Assembly (NCBI GenBank): GCA_963402885.1
Contig: OY727094.1
Span: 30,878,501-30,942,500 of the forward strand
Origin: Antedon bifida
Lineage: Eukaryota; Echinodermata; Crinoidea; Comatulida; Antedonidae
Reading direction: 5' to 3'
DNA: 64,000 bases
Positions within the stretch are counted from its first letter, which is position 1. Each line of letters opens with the position of its first letter. Made by a program: the position numbers and the translations under genes. Shown here in pieces: positions 1 through 11,000 of this stretch. The notes under the pieces were generated by a model. The model was not told the DNA's origin. It saw only the letters and a list, made by a program, of their open reading frames with translations, and ran no database searches.

Positions 1-1073
1 CTTTACTGTCCACGTCATTGTAATTCTCCATTTTTAGAAATTATTGTAAACAACCTGACAAGCAAACAAAATAAGCTGTTCAAGAAGTATTTCGTAATAT
101 CAGGAAAAAATAAATGTGAATTATTTTACTAAATTGTTTAAAGAAGCTAAGAGCAGAAAAAACTAACATTACAGTTAACAATGACAGAAAATGTAAGTAA
201 AATATGACAACTATGCATATTTATAAACATAATATTAATAGTTAAATACAGAATCTAAAAAATTCATTCATCTCATTTTATGAAAACAGAAAAGCTAATA
301 AGATAATATATGTTGCTTTTCTTGTAGTAGTGGAGTAGTATCCTCCTTAATGGTTGAAACACTAATTATAAACTTAAGTACAACAACATAGCAAGGTTGA
401 ACTTACAATTTTCAGCATTGTAAAATGTAGAATTTCAATCCCATATGTTTATAATAAATTCATACGTTTATCCAAGGTGATAATATACGTTCCTATGACG
501 AAAATGTAGGGTCTCTGTCCAATAAAGGGTGTATTCATCTAAACTTCAATATCTTTGTTTATTTTCACAAACGATTAGACAACTCGTCCGCATGGATAAT
601 GCTATTTAATCATAAATTGTGTCAAAGGTCGTAAATTGCTTAAAATCACAGTTACATGATACGCAATTTCGCTTTTAATTAAAGATGACAAAACGTGTAT
701 ATAATACTTATATTACGTGTCAAAACAAAGTATCAGATATACCATAACTTTAAAAGATGGGCCAGTTTGATTATCGGTATTAACTTACTGTAAATCGGCA
801 ATGATTTGGCATTTATGGAAATGTTGTTATAAGTAATTGAGCATTACAGGTTTTGAAATAGGATTATTTTAGGTAAACTGTGACTATTGTTCAACCTATT
901 TTGGAACTGTCTGATTGTCAAAGCAGAGTTAATGAAGCAATATTTCTTTCTTCAGAAGAAAATGTCTATGTACACTCAACAATATTGCGCAAGAGGTAAT
1001 AGTATCTGAAAATAAATGTCTAATTATTATTGATTTCTGTTATTTGTGTGTGATGTTTAAAAAAATCTAAGAC
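1..1073. other. Intergenic AT-rich DNA
   Basis: No splice-flanked coding exon, RNA gene or recognisable repeat was seen on either strand. The stretch is AT-rich with short homopolymer runs. Confidence 0.5.
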
Positions 1074-1186
1074 TAAAGCTCTGTCTACACATGATGTGCC
1101 CAAATATGGTAGAGGTATCACCAAATATGGTAGAGATATGACATCATCATGTCCATTTATGGACACATCACATTAGACAGGGCTTA
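1074..1186. mobile_element. MITE family A, copy 1 (decayed)
   Basis: Starts AAAGCTCTGTCTACAC and ends AGACAGGGCTTA, the two inverted ends of the commonest MITE in the window. The core has the family's 'CCAAATATGGTAG' and 'CATCATGTCCATTTATGG' blocks. The subterminal TATCAAACTT part is lost, so this is a shortened copy. It is non-autonomous, with no coding capacity. Confidence 0.8.
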
Positions 1187-1482
1187 ACAAAGCAATCTGT
1201 ATATAATTATTATTGACTTCTGTAATTTTTGTTTGAAGATAAAAAAAAATACGATACTAATGTCTACAAAGTGTATTGATTTATTAAAGTTAAAACATCA
1301 ATTACAATTTAATCTGTAAACAACAAAAACATTTCTATCCTTCTTCTCGTTTAATAACATTATTAAACAACATTTTAAAATGCAGCGATAGTTCTACATT
1401 AGTGCAAAACAGGCTTGTCGTGGGTTACTAGGCCTACATACGATAAGAAACATGAGCTCATTAAAAATATATATTATCTAGC

Positions 1483-1672
1483 CACAGTGGCATAATGTAG
1501 AGGCCTGAGGCCCCTGGCTTAGGAACACCAAGTGGCCCTCCAATGCTGGAAGCCTCGGGTGTTTTTAGCCCTTTTCGACATATTTTAATGCCTGTTTTTT
1601 CCTCTAGACAATGCTCAGGGGCCCAGGGTTTAGCCAGTGAGCGCTCATAGCCGTTACGCCACTATACATAGC
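1483..1672. mobile_element. Palindromic MITE-like element
   Basis: The left end (CACAGTGGCATAATGTAGAG, then GGCCCCTGGC) is an imperfect inverted match to the right end (GGGCCCAGGG, then CCGTTACGCCACT). The outer TIR is a degenerate AGTGGCGTAACGG. A fragment with similar GGCCCTGGGCCCCCGC sequence lies near 45345-45395. No ORF. Confidence 0.55.
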
Positions 1673-2371
1673 AAAACATTAATTGTAAACTGGGGGTAAA
1701 ATTGAAATGGTAAAATATTTGTTTAACCATCGAGATAAGAAGTGTTCTCTCGAAGCAGGTTTGCCAACAAAATTTACCAAAATAAATTTTCTTAGACCAG
1801 TACTAAAAATGGTGTAAGAACATTGTACATAAATAAACAATTTAAGTTAGGCCATTAAATGCATTGACCAACACCAATCGGAGGCTAAACTTTGTCAATT
1901 GGATCATTAAAGTAAAATATATTTGACCTTTTTTGCTTGTAGATTGAATACATCTTATATACTATATCACAGTATTCAATACCTGTCACTTAATTATCCA
2001 GAATTGATTTCTATATTAAGAGAACATTGATAAGATATTAAATAGCAAAAATTGACGTCAGACATTTCAAAAGAACTGGACTATTGATTAATGGCCTATT
2101 TGAGGGCGCTCATCATAACTTATTGCTGTTAAAAAGGAACTGCCATTATAATATCATGTGCTTGCAAATGGTTCTACTATTTTAGCTTGAAATATTATTT
2201 CATGTATATATTTCAGTTAGTAAAACTGTTTTTATGATAATTTTTTTTATATGCTTATTCAAAACAAAATGTTGTCTCTTTTAAAGGTTTGGATTTCAGC
2301 TGTATTGTTAAACAATAACTAATAAATAATATTTTTTTTTTAAACATAGAATTTTAAAACAGAGTAATTAA
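1673..2371. other. Intergenic DNA, nothing recognised
   Basis: AT-rich, with no exon with flanking splice sites and no clear repeat. Confidence 0.4.
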
Positions 2372-2789
2372 CAATAGGAAGCTATGATTTGCGGCGACCG
2401 ATGACCAAACATGTCATGTTAGTTTTGTTTGTTTGTTTATTGATTCCCACAAATAATAATATATATAACATTTCTTTATAGATAAGTATAAATGTGGATG
2501 GTGGTCAAAATAAGTCTAAAAGTAGACTTTAAGCAGAGACCACCATTTACAAAATAGAGAAACAATAATTAATTGAAAAAATAAATAAATAGTGTGGTTT
2601 ATAACACATATCTTCTTCGGTGGCTGTACATGTCATAATTCAGTTCATTGTGTGCATGCTGGAATATTGGGATTTATGCCTTCGCTCTTAACCTTTGGTT
2701 TCTAGGTCCCGGTGACGACGACCAACAACGCATCAATTGACCTGACCTAGGTTGGTCACCAATCATCGCAAATTAAAAGCTTCCTATTA
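2372..2789. mobile_element. MITE family C, copy 1
   Basis: Left end AATAGGAAGCT...TTTGCG is mirrored by right end CGCAAATTAAAAGCTTCCTATT. The subterminal blocks GGCGACCGATGACCAAAC and ACCTAGGTTGGTCACCAATC also pair. A second member lies at 11990-12178, sharing TGACCTAGGTTGGTCA-type sequence in the opposite orientation. Non-autonomous, no ORF. Confidence 0.6.
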
Positions 2790-3159
2790 ATTGATAAATT
2801 AGCTTTATACTTTAACATTATGAAATTAAACTAAAACAAATATACTATACACTATGGAATGTATTTTTTTTACACCTAATTTAAATAATCAGCATACAGG
2901 TGCCTATACTGGGCCAATAGCATGTCTGAAGCTTTTTTTACCAATACACATACTATTAATAACTAAAAAAAAAGAGTAAGTAAAAGGGTTACACTCATTT
3001 GCTGGGGGCAGCAAATGAAATAGCAACTAAAATATATGTACTATATCATGTCAGAAAAAAAAGATTTAAACTTGAATCAAAATTGCACTCCAACAAAATT
3101 TACAGTAATCCCAGCCAATGGCTTATCATTTGAATACGAACATTTGTTCTTCTTTCGGA

Positions 3160-3346
3160 CACCTATATTCAGGGGACATCCCAATTAAGAGGCCACAAAT
3201 GAACAACGGGCAATATATGCTTTGCCACAGACAACCCCTATTCAGGGGACACTCCTATTCTGTGAAGTGTATTACTATATGCTTTCCACAGCCAACCACT
3301 ATTCAGTGGACACTCCTATTGTGTACAGTGTATTACTCTCACGATA
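3160..3346. repeat. MITE family B-type repeats in a short tandem
   Basis: Two to three copies of a roughly 65-bp unit containing 'CTATTCAGGGGACA', then 'GTGTATTACT' and 'ATATGCTTT..CACAG'. The GGGGACACC core belongs to the family with TIR GTAGAACCC seen at 6350, 33395, 35150 and elsewhere. Short ORFs here are repeat-derived and not genes. Confidence 0.5.
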
Positions 3347-3939
3347 CAAAACCATAACATATCATATGATGCAATTCATATTAATACCAGGACTTTCTAC
3401 AACCAATCAGACTTCAATTAGCATTTGTTGTTTACCCTCTGTACTTTAAATTAGTGCTTATGTGGTGCCATATTTATAGGTCATTGTCAAGCGGACGCAT
3501 CAAGATGTGACTGTAGTTCACAATACAACGCCATAGTCTGCTGTTTTTCCATGGTAGGTTTTGAATCAGTTGGTTGGTGTCCCTTATTATTAATATTATT
3601 ATTTTTTAATTAATATTACTTATAAATCGTATATTAATTTTCTTTACTATATTTTGTAGGTTAAAAATCTTAAATAGATTGCTTTAATTAACATAACAAA
3701 TTTGATGATAAAGCGTTTTTTTGGTTTTTTTTTCTATATAGAAAATGAATTCATACAAACTATAATTTGTATTATCGATTGTAGGGGAATTTATAGCTTC
3801 ACCTGGGTATGCAAATTTACTATTCAATATCAATTATGAATGACCAGTCAAAATGTACTATATTCATAAAAACTCACTTTTGTATTTCAGGTAGCATATA
3901 TTTATATTACACACCAACAGTGGTGTTGGTATTCTATGA

Positions 3940-4000
3940 GTGCAGCTTACCTGGATAAACAGACAATAGGCTCTCTCTCCGAAGAGAGAAATACTTTTAC
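3940..4000. repeat. Short interspersed repeat sharing GCTTACCTGGATAAAC
   Basis: AGCTTACCTGGATAAAC followed by GACA and a CTCTC-rich stretch recurs inverted at about 37272-37335 (TCTTCGAGGAGA...TTTATCCAGGTAAGCT). The copies are about 33 kb apart. The boundaries of the parent element are unclear. Confidence 0.4.
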
Positions 4001-4617
4001 GATAAGAAAACCAATAAGTTCCCCTATCAGATAATGGTATCGACCCGAAGGACACCTAGAACATCCACATAAAATCGTTATCATTTTGTTTCAGGCCGTT
4101 TGTGTGTACGTCTTTAAAGAATACAAAGGAATTAAAGAATTCCTGCAATTACTGAGGAATTTACTAAACCGAAGCTATCGTGCCGTTCTCTAGTTATTTT
4201 GTATTTCAGATACCATATATTATATATATACTTATATACAAAATAAAATGAATAGTAAATACGAGCATAAAAATGATTATATATAACTATAAACCTAATT
4301 TCAGTCTGCAAAAAAAAACTTTTATCAAAAGTTTGTGAAAATGCAATTATTGTTTGTCACTGAGTTTGTGAAATGAACGTATTTGAATGTACAAAATATT
4401 TAAAATAATTTGTAATGTAATGGGTATCAAAAAATATACATTTCATATGAATTTAACAGTTATAATATTGTTGAATTAAAGACCTCACAGACACAAAGTA
4501 AGAAATCTCTGGTATGCAAGTGTAGTAAAGTGTATACAGTAGAAAAATATTTTTTTTATGCTTAAATACTATAATCCTCATAGTAAATTACCCTTTAGAA
4601 CAAATCTTATCATGTAA
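4001..4617. other. Intergenic, downstream of the RNF34 array
   Basis: Very AT-rich, with no exon or repeat recognised. The true 3' UTR end of the RNF34 gene could lie in or next to it; I could not place a poly(A) signal with confidence. Confidence 0.4.
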
Positions 4618-4976
4618 ACTTGAATGAGTTTACAGCATGTGTAAGGAAAATGCAACAAATGAGATATTCCGCGACAACCTCAACATGTGTAAATCTCTTA
4701 CAACTCTAGTGTGTTAAAATATGACAAATTAAATATTCTGAGACCACCACACCATCAACATAAAGTGTATATCCCATAAAACTTGAATGTGTGTACAACA
4801 CATCACAAATTAGATATTCTGCGACCACCTCACCATTAACTTAAAGTGTACATCCCATAAAACTTGAATGTGTGTGCAACACATCACAAATTAGATATTC
4901 TGCGACCACCTCACCATTAACTTAATGTATATTCCATAAAACTTGAATGTGTGTACAACACATCACAAATTAGATT
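4618..4976 (-). repeat. Decayed tandem copies of the RNF34 last-exon end
   Basis: About five diverged units with a period of 79-82 bp (ACTTGAATG anchors at 4618, 4781, 4862 and 4941, plus a weaker copy near 4700). Each matches the sense-inverted end of the RNF34 RING exon at 5093-5160: ACTTGAATGTGTGTACAACAC, then a GATATTCTGC(G/A)ACCACCTC block. Read on the minus strand, the most distal unit is open and gives VVAEYLICCIFLTHAVNSFK, aligning to RNF34 [20 protein letters not shown] with 10 of 20 identical. All units share EYLIC instead of ECPIC, so they amplified from one diverged copy. One RING cysteine is Tyr, so these are probably relics and not functional alternative exons. Confidence 0.72.
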
Positions 4977-5087
4977 ACACCAGCAGTGAAGTCAACTGAT
5001 ACTAAGTATCCATCAAAGACGGCCATGTGTCTCAGAAGAAGATGGCTACAACAGTAACCTCACTATCAACATAAAGCGTACTATCCC

Positions 5088-8000
5088 TTACGACTTGAAT
5101 GTGTGTACAACACGTGTGATGAAAACACGACATATTGGACACTCTGCAAGGACCTTACCGCACTTTGTACACGTCACCATGTGTCCACATTCCAGAAGAA
5201 CACAGTCTATCGCTGCGTCCATGCATATCTTACACAGGTTTTCATCATCTTCATTTTGCGGATCTTAAAAAGAAAAAATTGTAAAATAATTGTACTCATA
5301 CTGTATTAAAAAATGTACATGCTATGCATTATTTTATCCCATTTCAATGATTGATGATACTATTGCATGCTCAGTTTTTTCTAAACTCAGGTAGCCAACT
5401 TGTAGTGTGGTCACCTATAAACTGCTCTACTACTCCACAGGCAAATCAGAGAGTCCCCCATTTAGAATGACATAGCCTTTGACATCTTATTCAAGTATCA
5501 AGTCTGCGGGCTTTTAAAGAATGAAAATATTTTCTCCAATGTATACAAAACATTTATTATTTGTATATAACTGTTAACTTTCCCAAAACCATACTCTCTT
5601 GGGCTTAGAAATGTTAGTTTCATGTGTGACTTAATTCAACCTTTGATCTTAGCCTTGTGAGAGGAACCTGAGTATTTGTTTGATTTTATTTGAAGATCAA
5701 CAAAAAAATAAGAATTTGTATTTCAGCTTTTGGCAGCCTTTTGTATGATTTTAAATGTATGAATTAAATATACCTTGAATTATTTGTAATGATTAAAACA
5801 CATATGGTGTAGGATACAATGCTATTCTATCACCTTGAACCAGGTATCAAGTCACTATCTTAAACTCTGTCCACACTTACATACAAACTAGTTTGCCAAA
5901 AAAACGTATGATGCCCAAATATAGTAGTGATATGACATCATCATGTCCATATATGGGCATATCACATTTTTTTGTCACATAATTTTTTATAGTATAAACA
6001 GGGCTTTAGGATGGTTATCTAGAATGATCAGCCAAGTATACTTAACCTGAAAAGTATAAGTATTACACTATACACATTACCAGTACACTGTAATGTGAAT
6101 ATTAATGTATATTTTCCCATTATGTATTTAAGCACTTATTCTATTTGCTTGCTTATTTATATTTGTTTTAACACAATACTGTATGCCCTTTGAAATTTAC
6201 TTTAAACAGTAGCAGTACATTGCAACAAGCAATAAAATAGAAATTTCTAGAAACATATTTGGTTCTGTCTAATTATTTTAGTTTCTCTCTTTGCCTTTAA
6301 AATGTATCATCACTACATGAATATGATTTCCTGGATAGGTGTTACAGTACAATACAGAAGGACCTCTATAAGGGGACACCTTCAGAAGCCAACAAAGTGT
6401 CCTCTTAATAGGGATGTGCCAAAGAAGGGTTCTACTGTGTTATATAATAACAATTAATAATAGTTGCCAGCTAAACTTGGAAATAAAAAACATTAAACTA
6501 TTGTTATAGCTAAAAACTAAAGATATACAGTCCAGATCAGAATTTAAAAAAAAAAACAAAAAAAGAATCCCTCTACGGTAGCAAAAAGGACTCTTCTATA
6601 GCAGCATAGAATAAGAATAAAAAGAAATAAAAATAAGTTATTCAACAGAGACTACATATTCTATTCTAAAGACCACTAAACCACTCAAGACCCTCAAAAT
6701 TAATTATCAAATATTATCCTTATATATCATTTGAATCCATACTGAATTAATTTATAAACTTTATTTGCAAATCTATGACAAAATGCAGATCATGGAATAA
6801 CTTAAAAATTACAATTTATCTGTGCTGTCAATCATTATGATTTTAAAATATACACTTTTTATGATTAAGAACACAGCAAATTTGCATGAAATCAACTCGC
6901 AATTAATACAGAAAAACATGTCTTATGCCCTTGAATTTGGTATTCCCTTTATCAAATTAACATTTCCAAAGCAAAATAGATGGCCAACTGCAACATTGTT
7001 GAAGTATTGTATCCCAAAAACATAAAGATTCATAAAATCAGACTTTGAACAGGCCATTTTTTAACAAAGTTAATCACTTCCATAGAGAAAAAAGATGAAG
7101 AAAAAAAATGTTTTCACTTATAAAATGACAAACATTTAAATGCAACCAATTTTCAGGTAAATCATTTTTCTTTGATCCAATTTTGGTCAAAGTTAATAAC
7201 TACTGCATTATATGACATTAAAATGGCATAACAAAAACATTTTTAAAACAAATTTTTTGAGGCGTAAAATATTAATTATCTTTATAAACCTTGTGTAATG
7301 CGTATGAGAGTCCAGGTACTGAATTTGAAAACATTTTGACTGGGAGCTCTTTACATCAGAGTGCTTTATTCAAACAGATATTTATTTGTTATCTTGAATT
7401 TTATAAATGAGAAAAAATGATGACAAAAAGAAATATTGACAGTGAGGCAATTTAGATTTAGCATTTAGAATATGACCACAAGCAAAATATAATGTATAAA
7501 TTCGAAAGATGATGGCATTATGATCCAAAACCATCATGTCACTCTAGTATGACTACGTCATCTATGGAAAATGTCAAAAAAACATGGATGGCAAGAATGG
7601 AAGTTTAATATGTTATTGTTCTACAACTACAATATTTCCTTTGCTTACCATTTTCACCATGAGCATCTAAAATTAAAAAGATAATATTTCAAATCAACTT
7701 TAACTGTGATGAACAAACAGCGCGATATTTTCAATAATTGTGTCATGAATCCAACAATAGTGTGATATTTTGCTATCACATTAAATTGATAAAATTAAAT
7801 TTGTTTTTTTTCATATGTTATAATATCGACCCAACAAAATTATTATCTATATTAGTGTGTCTTATAGGGTTTGAAAAAGATATTGAGCTTCATTCATTTC
7901 ACAAGTGTCCCCATTAAATAGAGGTGTCCTCTGATTAGGGGTGTCCCAAAGAAGGGGTCTTAATGTAATATGCTGTTTATTGTCTTAGTTTTTGTTTGAT

Positions 8001-11000
8001 GATACCAATACTAAAAAACATTAAACAGATTAAATATGGCAATTTGCTGTCAAGCAATTTATGTAAAACTCCACTTCTCAGAATCCAAAGTAGAAAATCA
8101 ATGACTTTGATCCATTACAGGGGAGGTCAAATGAATTAATTAAATTGCCACAGAGTTTGGTCAAGTGACTCTTAACACATTTAATTCTTGCTCATATTAA
8201 TAATTTATTTATAAAGTATTTGAGCTCATATCATGTCTAAAATAATTCCCATTTGCAAGATACAACAATGTAGTTAGGTTTTCAGACATGGTGGAATGAA
8301 GCAACTCAAACTAAATTTGTATAAAGCTCCGTCTACACTATCAAACTTTATAAACTAAAAATGTGATGTGCCCATATAGAGACATGATGATGTCATATCA
8401 CTACCATATTTGGGCATATCACTACCATATTTGGGCATATCACACTTTTTTGTCAAACTTGTTTGATAGTGTAGACAGAGTTTTAGACTTCGAATCAATA
8501 GTTTTTTGGTGTACACATAAAATATCCTAATTTGCTGTTAAACTTAAAAATTATATGTAACTGGAAATTATGTCACAAGTCTAATATTCAATAGAAATTA
8601 CCTGAATTGAATATGGTGAAATTTTGAGGACATGAAAGCAATTTCGATTGAATACAATATCGTTGCTTATAAATGTACAGTTTAGGTACTTGTGACTACT
8701 TTGGATAGGTAAAAATCAAGAAATGCAGGGTTTTGTAGAATATGTCAGTGTTGTATTAAATTAAAACTTAAGATCTGGTCAGTAATTTTTTTTTAAATTT
8801 AAAACTAAACATCTTTGTGTCAAAAAAGAATTAGTAATCTTACCGTTTGGTTTTTCCTTAGATTTATATAATCGTTTGACTCTATCCACTAGTTCTTGTT
8901 TTTCTACACAGCCACGATAATCAACAAAGTTTGTGGCCAATATCTCTTTTAGCGCCCTAACTGAAAGTTCGTTGATATCCTCTATGCTGTTCACATCACC
9001 AATGGATGCTCTTTTCTTCTTTGGTCTGGGGTCAACAGTTGGCTGAAATTGAGATAACAAATTTTCAGTAAAGAAGATAACTGGCTATATAAGACAATGT
9101 AACATTTAACAGCTCAAAATGTTGTCACCAGGAAGAGGTTATAAAGTCATAGTATATTATAATAATAATAATAAAAGCATTTATAATGCGCCATGTATCT
9201 AATCAATGATTGCTCATAGGCACAGTATCATACATGTATAAAAGCATTATAAGAATTGAAACAACTTTAGAAAGCAAGGTAAAATACCACACCACCAATT
9301 AAAACTAGTGATACTACAGTAATTAAAAGATTTTAGAATATTATATTTTTAAAAATTCTCTGATTATGTGGTTCTTCATAATATTTTATTATTTTTATTT
9401 TCAATAATATTTTTAAAGAGATATGGAATCCCTATTCATACAGCAAGCAAGTTGACCCTCTAGTTTTTATGGTGCACAGTTTGTTTGCCCTATTGCATGT
9501 TATTCTACAACTGTTGTGGTTGCTGAATAAACTGTATTTTTTCAAATTATTATTAGGCAATCTTTTTAGTTAAATCTCAATAGCAAAAATAAATTAAAAT
9601 ATGTTAAATATGTATTGTCCCCAAAAAACATAAACATTAATAAAATCATACTTTAAATAGGCCAAAAAAAATATTATTTCACTTATAAAAAGACAAAAGA
9701 AATGGTTAATTTTAACCAAAAACCATTGTTTGGCAGACAATTAAAAGTATTTTTTACTTTAAATTACAATTTTTCAGGTAAATAATTTTTTTTTTTTGAT
9801 CTAGTTTTTGGTCAAAGTGAATAACTATTACGTAACATTAAAATGGCATGTTCAACAAGGGGGACAATATATCTTTAAACTAATTAAATAAGCTCACTAA
9901 TGGGTTTTCATGTATATTTCTTGCCTCTGCTTCTCTCATCTCTTGTTGTCTTCGTCGTTCTAAACGCTCCCTTTTATCAGCCTCACTTTCAGTCGCTGTT
10001 GATGAGGGAGCTGATTCTGTTGTTGGTATTGTTATTGGTGTTTTTGTTGTTATTTTTGGTGTGGTGATGTTGTTGAAGTGTCTTTGAGTTTCCTCTAGAT
10101 ACTCTTCTTCATTTTCCTCCTAAATGAAAACAATACGTAAAGATTTTTGTTTGGAACTTTGCAAGACAGACTAAGAGATTTATCATACAGTAATAGCTAT
10201 GTTGATAACAATCAAAGATAGACTACGGAAGGACATTTTCAAACATGTATGTACATTTTTTTGTAAGATAGACTCAGAGTTTTAAAGTATAATATACAAA
10301 ATGAAATTTTCAAACAATAACATATACATTTTGTTGTAAAATAGACTCAGAGTTTAGTAACCATTTATTGTAATAAATATGTTGATAACAATCAGAGAAA
10401 ATCTATCTATACAGAAGGAAATACACATTTTGTAAATGACACTACCACTGCCATTTCATGGGTAAAGAAAGTAAGATTTAGAAACACCATAATATTTACC
10501 TCCATTTTATACAATTGGTGCCCAACACTAACAGAAACCTGTTGATGCTAATATTGATTTTTAAAGTGAATGAGGTAAATATTCCAGTATCTAATAAAGC
10601 TATTTACTTTATCTGTGATTAAGCCACACAAACCTTAGATACAGTAATAATCAGATAAACAATTTCATATTAAAAGGGGGAGGGGTTTATACCTTGGTTA
10701 GTGCAGTATTAAAAGTTGTGAAACAATTATTTGTGGCAGAACAGGTAAAAGAAAAATCATCTCACATTGACTTTTAATGATTTGCAACTAAAATAATATT
10801 GTCATTCTATTGAATCCCATCATTATTTTTAGTTATTAATAAATACAGTGCACTTTGTATTTTTTTTTTTTACATTATAATCGAAAGTGTGAGAAACACT
10901 AAAAAAACATAACACAATAAAATTATAACTCAAACTGTGCACACTGCAAAATAACAATATTGAGTATAGGTCATAGGTCATCAACAAAAGATTTTTTTTT

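Noticed and set aside
3118-3449. Overlapping 75-79-codon ORFs with repeated QPTTIQWTLL-type peptides
   Set aside because: They translate tandem family B MITE sequence.
5103-5309. Plus-strand 68-codon ORF
   Set aside because: Antisense of the RNF34 RING exon, whose minus-strand reading has a complete C3HC4 pattern.
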